Shown here: positions 26,766 through 37,443 of the stretch, one piece after another | Position numbering within the stretch: the first letter of the stretch is position 1 | Layout of the letters: every line of letters begins with the position of its first letter | Source: Rhizobiaceae bacterium | GTDB lineage: Bacteria > Pseudomonadota > Alphaproteobacteria > Rhizobiales > Rhizobiaceae | Direction: 5' to 3' | NCBI GenBank assembly: GCA_019635755.1 | Contig: JAHBYW010000001.1 | Span: 310,001 to 374,000, forward strand | Length of the DNA stretch: 64,000 nucleotides | The notes under the pieces: model-generated | The model's database searches: none | The model's input: only the letters and a program-made list of their open reading frames with translations | Told to the model about the DNA's origin: nothing | Program-made: the position numbers and the translations under genes

Positions 26766-28724
26766 TCACAGGATGAAATCCGCCGCCTTGAGGTTGATGT
26801 TTCCGACGATCCGGATGGCGAAATCGGCCACGCCGTCGCCGTTGATGTCGCCCTGGACCAAGGTGGACCCGCCCTGCTTGTGGTACCGCAGCTCGCCGTC
26901 CTTGCCCGAGAACGCCGACGTGCCGATGAAGGCGAAGCGCTGGTCCTTGGCGATCTTCGACGAGGCATCGATCGCCGAAAGGTCGATGCGGTCGCGATCG
27001 GCGCGGCTGAAGTCGAGGATCGTGTCACGGCCCGACGCGGCGACGGTGCTGTCCTGCGGCTTGAGGAAGACGAAGCGGTCGCGCCCGGCGCCGCCGTGCA
27101 GCGTGTCGGCCCCGGCGCCGCCGATCAGAAGGTCGGCGCCGCGACCGCCAAGGAGCGCATCCGCTCCGGCGCCGCCGTAGAGGGTGTCGGCGAAGATGGA
27201 CCCGGTGATCCTGTCATTGCCGGCGCCGCCGTCCACCGACGGCAGACGCGTCATGGCCACAAGGCCGCGGAAGTCGAAGGTGTCGGCTCCGGCCGTGCCG
27301 CGCAACGCCTTGCCGTTGCCGGACCACATCTCGATCGACGAGGCCGCCGCACTGAAGGTCGTCAGCACCAGGGATGCCGCTCCGGTCACCTTCAGCGTGC
27401 CGATGCCACCGTCGAACGTGTCACCCAGGCCGAGCGAGCCGGAGACCTCGAACCTGTCGTTGCCCGCTCCGCCCCGCTGGACATCGGCGCCGTGGCCGCC
27501 GATCAGCACGTCGTCGCCGTCATTGCCGATCAGCGTGTCGTTGCCCGCGTGCCCGGCAAGCGTTTCGGCGAACATGCTGCCGGTGATGATGTTGGCGAGC
27601 GCGTTTCCCTGCCCAGTCCCGCCGAAGATGAATAGGTTCTCGACCGCGTCGGGCAGCGTGTAGCTGACATGGGCGAACACCGTATCGGTGCCTTCGCCAT
27701 CGAATTCGACGACGACGTCTGCCGCCGAATCGACGGTGTAGATGTCGTTGCCGAGGCCGCCCTGCATGACGTCGTCGCCGGTCCCGCCATCGATCCTGTC
27801 GGCGACGTCCGAGCCGATCAGCCGGTCGTTTCCGCCCCCGCCGAACAGCGCGCCGAACAGCCGGCCGAGGCTGCCGTCGAAAACATCGTCGCCGCCGCCG
27901 AGGTGGATATCGCCACGGATGATGCCGGTGTTGACGACGATGTCGGCATCGGCGCCGCCGCGGATCGCGAAGGCGGACGATCCCGCGCGGATCGTGCCCA
28001 TGTTCTCCAGCCGGTTCTGCCCGCCGCCCAGCCACACGGCATCGCCGGCACCGGCGATCGTCCCGGTGTTGAAGACGACGTCGTTGCCGTCGCCGAAGTG
28101 CAGTGCGCTGAAGGTTGGGTTGAGGCCCTCGATCATGCCGTGGTTCTCCACGACATGATCGTCCGCGGCCCCGTAGATGCCGTAGCCGCCCGAAATGATC
28201 CCATAGTTCTTCAGCGACCCGCCGCTTTCCAGCCAGCGGACACCGGTGCCGTGCGCTGCTCCCAGAATCCGGCCGAAATTGACGATGGTCGAGTCGGCGC
28301 CCTGCCATTCCTCCGCCACGTTCACCGCGTTCACACCCGAGACGGTCCCGTGATTGACGATCACACTGCCGGATGCGACCTCGATGCCGGCGAGCTCACC
28401 CGCGACGTGCCCGGCGGCCGTGACGGTGACATCGACGCTCACCGGGGCATACACACCGAAGGTCGCCGCGATCGTGCCGCGGATCGCAAGGGTGTTCGAG
28501 GCGCCCAGAACTACGACGCCGGCTGTGTCCGCGTGGGGGCTCTGTCTCGGGAAGCTGATGGTGGAGTTGACGAGTACGACGTTCTCGCCGGAATAGATGC
28601 CGAGACCGACCTGGGCCGTGGACCCCGCGTTGCCCACGAGGATGGGCGCATCGACGACCAGGACCGTCCGCGGCGTTACGAGCGAGTAGCCCCACGAGTT
28701 GTTCGACTGGATGGGTGTATCGAT
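26766..28724 (-). CDS. RTX-type calcium-binding exoprotein; start unresolved
   Basis: A protein of about 650 residues. The first 250 residues are short repeated strands, some with Gly-Thr-Ile and Asn-His-Gly-type turns, like a beta-helix. A block of glycine-rich nonapeptide repeats follows (GGXGXDXUX, for example GGTGDDVMQG, GGAGNDRF, GGRGADLLIG, GGAGADTLHG). The end resembles the serralysin carboxy domain (TILDFSRADRDRIDLSAI). Such proteins leave the cell by type I secretion and fold on calcium. Sensible protein sequence begins near 28724-28745, where no ATG, GTG or TTG exists in frame. An ATG 13 bases upstream is in another frame, so the gene may be frameshifted at its start, or may use a non-standard start. 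No secretion genes are adjacent. Confidence 0.7.
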   Translation of the reverse strand: MDTPIQSNNSWGYSLVTPRTVLVVDAPILVGNAGSTAQVGLGIYSGENVVLVNSTISFPRQSPHADTAGVVVLGASNTLAIRGTIAATFGVYAPVSVDVTVTAAGHVAGELAGIEVASGSVIVNHGTVSGVNAVNVAEEWQGADSTIVNFGRILGAAHGTGVRWLESGGSLKNYGIISGGYGIYGAADDHVVENHGMIEGLNPTFSALHFGDGNDVVFNTGTIAGAGDAVWLGGGQNRLENMGTIRAGSSAFAIRGGADADIVVNTGIIRGDIHLGGGDDVFDGSLGRLFGALFGGGGNDRLIGSDVADRIDGGTGDDVMQGGLGNDIYTVDSAADVVVEFDGEGTDTVFAHVSYTLPDAVENLFIFGGTGQGNALANIITGSMFAETLAGHAGNDTLIGNDGDDVLIGGHGADVQRGGAGNDRFEVSGSLGLGDTFDGGIGTLKVTGAASLVLTTFSAAASSIEMWSGNGKALRGTAGADTFDFRGLVAMTRLPSVDGGAGNDRITGSIFADTLYGGAGADALLGGRGADLLIGGAGADTLHGGAGRDRFVFLKPQDSTVAASGRDTILDFSRADRDRIDLSAIDASSKIAKDQRFAFIGTSAFSGKDGELRYHKQGGSTLVQGDINGDGVADFAIRIVGNINLKAADFIL

Positions 28725-29038
28725 CCTCCGTCGGCATGTCTCAATCTCGTCCCGACCGTCTTGCGGCCCAGCTTCACCCGCAGCCGCGCGAGGGTCCCGG
28801 CGCACAGAACGCACGGGGTCCGTTCGCACACCGGGCCGACGCGCATCCCGGCTGGGTGCGCCGGCCAGACCGCCGACGGTGGAATTCGACCGGCTCCGCG
28901 CTATGTTCGACTTGCCCGCCAGCGGCATGACTTTTTGCCTTAGCCAAACGACGGAGCGAGGAAAGCGGGGCATGGCACATTGAGACGCCCGGACGATATT
29001 TGGGTGATTGGGAACATCGGGCGCCGCGCGGGGCGCGC
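28725..29038. other. Divergent intergenic region between the RTX and AraC genes
   Basis: About 314 bases separate the RTX gene from the AraC pseudogene. Open frames run through it on both strands but translate to Arg/Pro-rich sequence with no family features. No promoter, terminator or repeat could be assigned. Confidence 0.4.
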
Positions 29039-30039
29039 GTGACGGGGTCGATCCCTCACCTCGCATTCGATTCCGCGGCTTTGCCGGAAGACCGCCAGTT
29101 CGCCGCCTGGGCCGGCGCCGTCGCCGCCTACGCAATCGAGCAGATCGAGCCCGGCGCCTTCCCGGTGCGCGCCGAGTCCTGGCAGATCGACTGCATCCTG
29201 CTCACCCGCTCGACCGTGCCGCCGGTCCGGATGCGTCGCGACGCCGCCCTCATCCGCCAGGAAGGATCGGACCTGTATGCCGTGCAGCTGATGCTGGACG
29301 GTCGATGGACGGGACTGCTCGGAACCATTCCGGTCAGCGTCGAGCCCGGCGACGCGATCCTCATCGACCGGCTTGCCCGATGGAGAGCGAAAGCGAAACG
29401 ACGCGTTCCATCATCCTCCTGATCCCGCGGGCATTTCTCGACGAGGCGGTGCAGCCCTTCGCCATGCACGGGCTCACGGTGACCGACACGGCGCTCGGCC
29501 GCATTTTCGCGGAGCTGCTGCGGGCATTGCCAGACGAGCTGTCGTCCGTGCCGGCAACACAGGCGCCGAGCCTCGCCCAGGCGATCCGCGACATGCTCGC
29601 CGCCGCGCTCAACCAGTCGCGGCGAAGCCTCGACCAGCCGAAGGCGCTGCCGCTGTTCGGCCGCGCCAAGCGTCACATCGAGGCGCATCTCGGCGACGAG
29701 ATCAGCGCGGCCTCGCTGGCCTCCGCCCTGAGGACATCGCGCTCGACACTATCGCGTCTCTTCGCCGCGACGGGTGGCGTGGAAAGCTATATGCGGAGAC
29801 GCAGGCTGCAGCGTGCGCACCGCAAACTACGCCGGGCGCAGGACGTCCGGACCGTCGCGGAACTTGCCTATGCGCTGGGTTTCAAGAGCCCGAGCCATTT
29901 CGGCCGCCTGTTCCGCAGCGAATACGGCTATTCGCCGGGCACGCTGCGTGCGGGCCTGACCGTCCCCGATGCGGCCGGGCACCGTCCGGCCGAGCCGGCG
30001 ATCCAGACCTTTCTGCGATGGCAGCACGAACAGATCTGA
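29039..30039 (+). pseudogene. AraC-family transcriptional regulator broken by a frameshift
   Basis: The amino sensor half reads in one frame from GTG at 29039 (TGSIPHLAFDSAALPED) to about 29375, with the AraC_binding_2-like pattern SVEPGDAILID. The carboxy half continues in another frame from about 29377 (PMESESETTRSIILL). It has the two helix-turn-helix motifs, SLASALRTSRSTLSRLFA and TVAELAYALGFKSPSHFGRL, ending at 30039. At the junction TTGCCCGATGGAGAG, one 4-base CCCG unit may be lost from an ancestral CCCGCCCG: restoring it joins the frames and gives LARPMESE. This is a real frameshift mutation or a sequencing error. It is upstream of betI, separated by only 47 bases. Confidence 0.75.
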
Positions 30040-30051
30040 CGCGGATTTTTG

Positions 30052-30067
30052 TTGATTGGCGAGTCAA
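30052..30067 (+). promoter_or_regulatory. Candidate BetI operator
   Basis: TTGATTGGCGAGTCAA is a partial palindrome (TTGA and TCAA arms with a matching T/A pair inside), and is followed by ATAAAAAA. It lies 20 bases before betI and resembles the TTGATTGGACGTTCAATA site known for E. coli BetI in the bet regulatory region. It would let BetI repress this operon until choline is present. The match is by eye. Confidence 0.65.
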
Positions 30068-30086
30068 TAAAAAATAGCTTCGGCGC

Positions 30087-30677
30087 ATGCCCAAGCTTGG
30101 AATGGAACCGCTGCGCCGGAAAGCGCTGATCGACGCCACGATCGCGGCGATCGGCGAGCGCGGATCGCTGGACGTGACGGTGTCGGAGATCGCCGGACGC
30201 GCCGGGGTCTCGTCGGCGCTCGCGCACCACTATTTCGGGCCGAAGGACGGGCTGCTGCAGGCGACCATGCGGCATATCCTGACCGAGCTCGGACGGGACG
30301 CACGGCAGGCGCTGCGGAATGCGGAATCCCCACGCGCCCGACTTTCGGCGATCGTCGCGGTGAATTTCTCCGAGGCACAGTTCCACGCGGAGATCATCGC
30401 CGCGTGGCTCGCCTTTTATGTCGAGGCGCAGAAGTCCGATGAGCTGCGGCGGCTCTTGCGCATCTATGCGCGCCGGCTGCATTCCAACCTGCTCAGCGGG
30501 CTATCGCCGCTGATACCGCGGGCGGAGGCGGAAATCGCAGCAGAATCCATCGCCGCCCTGATCGACGGCCTCTACATCCGCCGCGCGCTCAAGGACGGCG
30601 CGCCCAACGCGGCAACGGCGATCGCGCTGGTGGAGGACTACATCGCGGTCAAGCTCAAGAGCGGGCGGGCGGCATGA
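30087..30677 (+). CDS. betI: Choline-responsive TetR-family repressor BetI
   Basis: A 196-residue TetR-type regulator with the amino helix-turn-helix (about residues 25-65; [21 protein letters not shown] and YFGPKDGLL) and the ligand domain behind it. The family signature [20 protein letters not shown] (20 residues) and the ending EDYIAVKL match BetI, which represses choline-to-betaine genes and is relieved by choline. Length is close to E. coli BetI (195). It leads a seven-gene rightward operon whose other genes include betC, betA and betB, and its own operator candidate lies just upstream. The next gene overlaps its end. Confidence 0.94.
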   Translation: MPKLGMEPLRRKALIDATIAAIGERGSLDVTVSEIAGRAGVSSALAHHYFGPKDGLLQATMRHILTELGRDARQALRNAESPRARLSAIVAVNFSEAQFHAEIIAAWLAFYVEAQKSDELRRLLRIYARRLHSNLLSGLSPLIPRAEAEIAAESIAALIDGLYIRRALKDGAPNAATAIALVEDYIAVKLKSGRAA

Positions 30678-32197
30678 AGAAGCCCAACATCCTGATCGTC
30701 ATGGTCGACCAGCTGAACGGGACGTTTTTCCCGGACGGCCCGGCCGAATTCCTGCACGCTCCCCACCTCAAGGCGCTGGCCGCGCGCTCGGTGCGGTTCG
30801 CCAACAACTACACGGCCTCACCGCTCTGCGCCCCCGGCCGCGCCTCGTTCATGAGCGGGCAGCTGCCGTCCCGCACGCGCGTCTACGACAACGCCGCCGA
30901 GTTCGCCTCCGACATCCCGACCTTCGCGCACCACCTGCGCGCGGCGGGGTATGCGACCTGCCTCTCGGGCAAGATGCATTTCGTCGGTCCTGACCAGATG
31001 CACGGCTTCGAAGAGCGGCTGACGACGGACATCTACCCGGCCGATTTCGGCTGGACGCCGGACTACCGCAAGCCCGGCGAGCGCATCGACTGGTGGTACC
31101 ACAATCTGGGCTCCGTGACCGGCGCCGGCGTCGCCGAAACGTCGAACCAGATGGAGTATGACGACGAGGTCGCCTTCCACGCGACCCAGAAGCTCTACGA
31201 GTGGGCGCGGACCTCCGACAACCCCACCGCCCGTCCGTGGTGCCTGACCGTTTCCTTCAGCCACCCGCACGACCCCTATGTGGCGCGCCGCCAGTATTGG
31301 GACCTCTACGAGACCTGCCCGGCTCTTGAGCCGGAGGTCGGCTTCATTCCGTTCGAGCAGCAGGACCCGCATTCGCAGCGCCTCTACAAGGCCAGCGACT
31401 ACGGGCGCTTCGACATCACCGACGACATGGTGCGGCGGTCGCGGCGCGGCTATTTCGCCAACATCTCCTATGTCGACGACAAGGTCGGCGAACTGCTGTC
31501 CGTCCTCGAACGGACGCGCATGCTCGACGATACGCTGATCCTGTTCTGCTCGGACCATGGCGACATGCTGGGCGAGCGCGGCCTGTGGTTCAAGATGTGC
31601 TTCTTCGAGGGCTCGGCGCGCGTGCCGCTGATGATCGCAGGCCCGGGGGTGACGCCGGGTTCGGTATCGGCGCCGGTGTCGAACCTCGACGTCACGCCGA
31701 CGCTGTGCGAGCTGGCGGGCATCGACATGGGTTCGATCCGGCCGTGGACCGACGGCGTGTCGCTGCTGCCGCTGATGCGCGGCGAACCCAGGACCGAACC
31801 CGTCCTGATGGAGTATGCGGCGGAGGGGTCCTACTCGCCGCTGGTGGCGATCCGCGACGGCCGCCACAAGCTGGTGCATTGCGAACTCGACCCGCCGATG
31901 CTGTTCGACCTCGACGCCGATCCGCTCGAGCGCAGGAACCTGGCTGGAGATCCGGCCCAGGCCGGCCTCGTCGGCCGGCTTATGGCCGCGGTCTTGGCGA
32001 AATGGGACATGGCCGCCTTCGACGCGGCCGTGCGGGAAAGCCAGGCGCGGCGCTGGGTGGTCTATCCGGCGCTGAGGAACGGCGCCTACTACCCGTGGGA
32101 CTTCCAGCCGCTGCAGAAGGCATCCGAGCGCTACATGCGCAACCACATGAACCTCGACACCCTCGAGGACTCGAAGCGGTTTCCGCGAGGAGAATGA
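30674..32197 (+). CDS. betC: Choline-sulfatase
   Basis: A 507-residue type I sulfatase that releases choline from choline-O-sulfate, feeding betA and betB. The catalytic Cys52 lies in the motif LCAPGRASF, the site of formylglycine formation. The opening [11 protein letters not shown] and the metal-binding Asp in [16 protein letters not shown] are the family metal ligands. The carboxy end ([13 protein letters not shown]) is typical of BetC. No signal peptide is seen, so it is cytoplasmic, as in Sinorhizobium. It overlaps betI by four bases (ATGA). A formylglycine-generating maturase is not in this window. Confidence 0.95.
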   Translation: MKKPNILIVMVDQLNGTFFPDGPAEFLHAPHLKALAARSVRFANNYTASPLCAPGRASFMSGQLPSRTRVYDNAAEFASDIPTFAHHLRAAGYATCLSGKMHFVGPDQMHGFEERLTTDIYPADFGWTPDYRKPGERIDWWYHNLGSVTGAGVAETSNQMEYDDEVAFHATQKLYEWARTSDNPTARPWCLTVSFSHPHDPYVARRQYWDLYETCPALEPEVGFIPFEQQDPHSQRLYKASDYGRFDITDDMVRRSRRGYFANISYVDDKVGELLSVLERTRMLDDTLILFCSDHGDMLGERGLWFKMCFFEGSARVPLMIAGPGVTPGSVSAPVSNLDVTPTLCELAGIDMGSIRPWTDGVSLLPLMRGEPRTEPVLMEYAAEGSYSPLVAIRDGRHKLVHCELDPPMLFDLDADPLERRNLAGDPAQAGLVGRLMAAVLAKWDMAAFDAAVRESQARRWVVYPALRNGAYYPWDFQPLQKASERYMRNHMNLDTLEDSKRFPRGE

Positions 32198-32198
32198 C

Positions 32199-32834
32199 AT
32201 GATCACCGTCTGGGGACGCGCCACCTCGCTCAACGTCCAGTACGTGATGTGGGCCATCGCCGAACTGGGGCTCGCGCACGAGCGACTGGACGTCGGCGGC
32301 CCGTTCGGCGGCAACAACACGCCCGACTATCTGGCGATGAACCCGAACGGGCTGGTGCCGGTGGTCAGGGACAAGGACACGATCCTGTGGGAGAGCGCCG
32401 CGGTCGTGCGCTATCTCGGCGCCGCCTACGGACAGGAATCGTTCTGGCCGAAGGATCCGCTGGCGCGCGCCGCTCTCGACAAATGGGCCGAGTGGATCAA
32501 GACGACCTTCGCGCCGACGCTGCTGCCGCAGGTCTTCTGGCAGCTTCTGCTCAAGCCCGAGAACCGCGACGAGAAGGTGCTGGCGGGCGGAATGGCCAAG
32601 CTGAAGCAGCTCGCACCCATGATCGACGCAAGGCTGTCGGAGGCGCCCTATCTCGGAGGGCAGGACATCTGTTTCGCCGACATCATCGTCGGTGCGCCGC
32701 TCTACCGCTACTTCACGCTGGACTTCGAACGGGCGGCGACACCGTCCCTCGATGCATATTACCGGCGGCTGACGCATCGGCCGGCCTATGCCCGACACGT
32801 GATGGTCTCCTACGAGTCGATGAGGCAGACATGA
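32199..32834 (+). CDS. Glutathione S-transferase family protein
   Basis: A 211-residue cytosolic glutathione S-transferase. The thioredoxin-fold amino domain spans about residues 1-80 (ITVWGRATSLNVQYVMW, then NPNGLVPVV and the glutathione-binding ESAAVVRYL), and the all-helical carboxy domain about 90-205. A Ser at the SLNVQ position can serve as the catalytic residue. It starts two bases after betC and overlaps the dehydratase start by ATGA, so it belongs to the betaine operon. Its substrate is unknown; a role in detoxifying a betaine-pathway intermediate is speculation. Confidence 0.88.
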   Translation: MITVWGRATSLNVQYVMWAIAELGLAHERLDVGGPFGGNNTPDYLAMNPNGLVPVVRDKDTILWESAAVVRYLGAAYGQESFWPKDPLARAALDKWAEWIKTTFAPTLLPQVFWQLLLKPENRDEKVLAGGMAKLKQLAPMIDARLSEAPYLGGQDICFADIIVGAPLYRYFTLDFERAATPSLDAYYRRLTHRPAYARHVMVSYESMRQT

Positions 32835-33820
32835 TCCCATCGCTCGAGCGCATCCGGGAGGCCTACGCGCTGACGTCGCAGGCGACGCAGGTCACGCCGC
32901 TGCTGGAGTCGGCGCGGCTGGCCAGGCTGTCCGGCGCGGCGCGCGTGTTCGTAAAGCCGGAGTCGCTGCAATGGGCGGGCTCGTTCAAGGTGCGTGGCGC
33001 CTACTGGCGGCTGACGCGGCTTTCGCGCGACGAAGCCGAGCGCGGCGTGGTCGCCTATTCCTCCGGCAATTTCGCACAAGGGCTGGCGGCAGCGGGCGAG
33101 GCGCTGAGCATCCCCGTGACCATCGTCATGCCCGTCGATGCGCCGATCGCCAAGCGCGAGGCCACGGTCGCCTACGGGGCATCGGTGATCCTGACCGATC
33201 ATGGCGAGCGTCCGCGCGAAGAGGTGGCCGCAGCGAAGGCGCGCGAGATCGCACAGGACAAGGGGCTGGCGCTGCTGCATCCGTTCGACGACGAGGAAAT
33301 CGTCGCCGGGCAGGCCGGAACCGGCCTCGAGGCGCTCGAACAGCTCGCGGCCAAGAACGCCCGGACCGACTGCGTATTCTGCTCGGTCGGCGGCGGCGGG
33401 CTGATCGGCGGCGTATCGCTCGCCTTTCACTACCTGTCGCCCGGGACACAGGTGATCGCCGTCGAGCCGGACGGATTCGACGGCATGGGCCGCTCGCTCG
33501 CACAGGGCGCGATCGAGACGGTCCCCCTCGGTGCGCCCTCGATCTGCGACGGGCTGATGGCGCGCCGTCCCGGCCAGGCGCCGTTCGAGGCGGTATCCGC
33601 CGCCGGCGCGCGCGGGATGACCGTCAGCGACACCTCCGTCCGCAAGGCGATGCGCGTCGCCTTCGAGCGCCTGAAGCTCGTGCTGGAGCCGTCGGGCGCC
33701 GCGTCGCTCGCGGCGCTGCTGGATGGCGGGCTCGACCTCACCGGAAAGACGGCGCTGGTGATCGCGACCGGCGGCAATGTCTCGCTGCAGGATTTCATGA
33801 AGCACATCGCCGATGCTTGA
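32831..33820 (+). CDS. PLP-dependent threonine/serine dehydratase-like enzyme
   Basis: A 329-residue fold-type II PLP enzyme of the threonine/serine dehydratase group. The PLP-lysine lies in [12 protein letters not shown] (about residue 55), the substrate loop is [13 protein letters not shown], and the PLP phosphate is held by a glycine loop ([11 protein letters not shown]). Such enzymes deaminate threonine or serine or racemise serine. Within a betaine operon, serine made from glycine (the end of betaine demethylation) would be converted to pyruvate, so a serine dehydratase role is attractive but unproven. The start overlaps the GST stop (ATGA) and the end overlaps betA by eight bases. Confidence 0.82.
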   Translation: MIPSLERIREAYALTSQATQVTPLLESARLARLSGAARVFVKPESLQWAGSFKVRGAYWRLTRLSRDEAERGVVAYSSGNFAQGLAAAGEALSIPVTIVMPVDAPIAKREATVAYGASVILTDHGERPREEVAAAKAREIAQDKGLALLHPFDDEEIVAGQAGTGLEALEQLAAKNARTDCVFCSVGGGGLIGGVSLAFHYLSPGTQVIAVEPDGFDGMGRSLAQGAIETVPLGAPSICDGLMARRPGQAPFEAVSAAGARGMTVSDTSVRKAMRVAFERLKLVLEPSGAASLAALLDGGLDLTGKTALVIATGGNVSLQDFMKHIADA

Positions 33821-35465
33821 AGCCGATTACGTCATCATCGGCTCCGGCTCGGCCGGGGCCGCCCTCGCCTACCGGCTGTCGGAGGATGGCCGGAACAGCG
33901 TGATCGTCATCGAATACGGCGGCAGCGACTACGGCCCGCTGATCCAGATGCCGGCGGCGCTTTCGTTCCCGATGAACATGAGCCTCTACGACTGGGGCTT
34001 CCAGAGCGAGCCCGAGCCGCATCTCGGCGGCCGCGTGCTGGCGACGCCGCGCGGCAAGGTGATGGGCGGATCGTCCTCCATCAACGGCATGGTCTATGTG
34101 CGCGGCCATGCGCGCGACTTCGACCACTGGGCGGACCAGGGCGCGACCGGCTGGAGCTTCGCCGACGTGCTGCCCTACTTCAAGCGCATGGAGCATGCGC
34201 ATGGCGGCGAAGAGGGCTGGCGCGGCACCGACGGGCCGATGCATGTGCGTCGCGGCCGGCGCGACAATCCGCTCTACGCGGCCTTCGTCGAGGCGGGCCG
34301 GCAGGCCGGCTTCGAGACCACGCAGGACTACAACGGGTCGAAGCAGGAAGGTTTCGGGCCGATGGAGCAGACGATCCACCAGGGCCGCCGCTGGTCGACC
34401 GCCAACGCCTATCTGAGGCCGGCGATGCGCCGGCAAAACGTGAGTCTTGTCAGCGGCTTCGCCCGGCGGGTGGTGATCGAGAATCAACGCGCGACCGGCG
34501 TCGAGGTGGAGGTTAAGAGAACGATTCAAGTCGTTAAGGCGAAGCGCGAGGTGATCGTCGCGGCGTCTTCGATCAATTCGCCGAAGCTGCTGATGCTGTC
34601 CGGCATCGGCCCCGCCCGCCACCTGCAGGACAACGGCATCCAGGTCGTCGCCGACCGCCCGGGCGTCGGGCAGAACCTGCAGGACCACATGGAACTCTAC
34701 ATCCAGCAGGAATCGACCCAGCCGATCACGCTCTACTCGAAGCTCAACCTGTTCTCGAAGGCGCTGATCGGCGCCGAATGGCTGTTCTTCAAGAGCGGGC
34801 TCGGCGCATCCAACCATTTCGAGGCGGCGGCGTTCGTCCGTTCGAGGCCGGGCGTCGACTATCCCGACATCCAGTACCATTTCATTCCGGTGGCGATCCG
34901 CTACGACGGCAAGGCGGCGGCGAAATCGCACGGCTTCCAGGCGCATGTCGGGCCGATGCGGTCGAAGTCCCGGGGCTCGGTCACGCTGCGTTCCCCCGAC
35001 CCCGCCGCGAAGCCGAAGATCCAGTTCAACTACATGTCTCATCCGGACGACTGGTCGGACTTCCGCCACTGCATCCGCCTGACGCGCGAGATTTTTGGGC
35101 AAAGCGCGTTCGATGCCTATCGCGGCCGCGAGATCTCGCCGGGTCCCGCCGTGCAGTCCGACCGCGAGCTCGACGACTTCGTCCGCCAGCACGCCGAGAG
35201 CGCCTACCACCCCTGCGGCACCTGCCGGATGGGCCGCGCCGACGACGCGACGGCGGTAGTCGACCCCGAATGCCGGGTGATCGGCGTCGACGGATTGCGC
35301 GTCGCCGATTCGTCGATCTTCCCGCGCGTCACCAACGGCAACCTGAACGCGCCGTCGATCATGACGGGCGAAAAGGCTGCCGACCACATCCTCGGACGGC
35401 CCATGCTGCCGCGCTCGAACCAGGAGCCCTGGATCAACCCGCGCTGGGAGATCAGCGACCGATAG
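33813..35465 (+). CDS. betA: Choline dehydrogenase (GMC oxidoreductase)
   Basis: A 550-residue FAD enzyme that oxidises choline to betaine aldehyde, coupled to the respiratory chain at the membrane. The amino dinucleotide fold ([17 protein letters not shown]) binds FAD, with [15 protein letters not shown] as the first GMC signature and the second signature around [16 protein letters not shown]. The active-site His lies in the carboxy region [13 protein letters not shown]. Length matches E. coli BetA (556). It overlaps the dehydratase end by eight bases. Expression would be under BetI control. Confidence 0.95.
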   Translation: MLEADYVIIGSGSAGAALAYRLSEDGRNSVIVIEYGGSDYGPLIQMPAALSFPMNMSLYDWGFQSEPEPHLGGRVLATPRGKVMGGSSSINGMVYVRGHARDFDHWADQGATGWSFADVLPYFKRMEHAHGGEEGWRGTDGPMHVRRGRRDNPLYAAFVEAGRQAGFETTQDYNGSKQEGFGPMEQTIHQGRRWSTANAYLRPAMRRQNVSLVSGFARRVVIENQRATGVEVEVKRTIQVVKAKREVIVAASSINSPKLLMLSGIGPARHLQDNGIQVVADRPGVGQNLQDHMELYIQQESTQPITLYSKLNLFSKALIGAEWLFFKSGLGASNHFEAAAFVRSRPGVDYPDIQYHFIPVAIRYDGKAAAKSHGFQAHVGPMRSKSRGSVTLRSPDPAAKPKIQFNYMSHPDDWSDFRHCIRLTREIFGQSAFDAYRGREISPGPAVQSDRELDDFVRQHAESAYHPCGTCRMGRADDATAVVDPECRVIGVDGLRVADSSIFPRVTNGNLNAPSIMTGEKAADHILGRPMLPRSNQEPWINPRWEISDR

Positions 35466-35512
35466 CGCCCTTGCGCGTTATGGGTTTGTTGCTAGAGCGG
35501 AAGGAGCAGGTC

Positions 35513-35659
35513 ATGAACAGAAGCGTACTCTATGTCGTCATCGCCGTCCTGGCGGCGGCAGTCGTCGGGCTCGGCGCCTATGTGATGCGCGAGGAATCGA
35601 AGCCCGACGGGGTCGAGATCAAGATCAACGAGGACGGCATCAGCGTCGAAGGCAACTAG
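35513..35659 (+). CDS. Small single-pass membrane protein between betA and betB
   Basis: A 48-residue protein with a membrane helix (about residues 5-22; [19 protein letters not shown]) and a charged tail [19 protein letters not shown]. It has a good ribosome site (AAGGAGCAGG before the ATG). It lies 47 bases after betA and 25 before betB, in the operon. I recall similar small genes at this place in rhizobia but cannot verify that here. It could help BetA or a transporter at the membrane; no function is established. Confidence 0.7.
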   Translation: MNRSVLYVVIAVLAAAVVGLGAYVMREESKPDGVEIKINEDGISVEGN

Positions 35660-35684
35660 CGCCTGCCGGACGGAGGGAACCGAA

Positions 35685-37148
<1,464 letters not shown>

Positions 37149-37439
37149 CTACCGGGCCGGCTCGCACGGGTTCACCGTGCGCACGCCCATCGGCTCGAAG
37201 TCGCGGACGTTGCGGGTGACGACGGTCAGGCCGTGGACGAGCGCAGTCGCCGCGATGAAGGCGTGTCTGTCCGCCCGCGGATCCGGAATATGCAGTTCCA
37301 CACATCGTCTCGCGACGGAAAGGTCGATCGGCAGCATCCGATGGGCAAACTGCGGAATCACGTGATCATCGAGCCATTTCAGCAGGCGTGCGCCCCGAAA
37401 CTCATCCCTTCGGGAGAGGCGCCGAGCGCCCTGCTGGAG
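37149..37439 (-). pseudogene. Remnant of a PIN-domain (VapC/FitB-type) toxin
   Basis: A minus-strand frame of about 96 residues that matches only the carboxy part of a VapC/FitB-type PIN-domain toxin. It has QQGARRLSRRDEF, then a WLD helix, the LPIDLSVARRC segment and the acidic end DRHAFIAATALVHGLTVVTR with NVRDFEPMG. The amino half with the first catalytic Asp and DTNVIS-type motif is missing, as is any antitoxin. The remnant begins exactly where the mannose-1-phosphate guanylyltransferase gene ends (stop at 37444-37446), which points to a deletion that removed its front. It is almost certainly inactive. Confidence 0.75.
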
Positions 37440-37443
37440 CCGA

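Noticed and set aside
28396-28737. A separate gene from the ATG at 28737 before the RTX protein
   Set aside because: The frame runs inside the RTX coding sequence in another frame and its translation has no family features. It was kept only as a possible sign of a frameshift at the RTX start.
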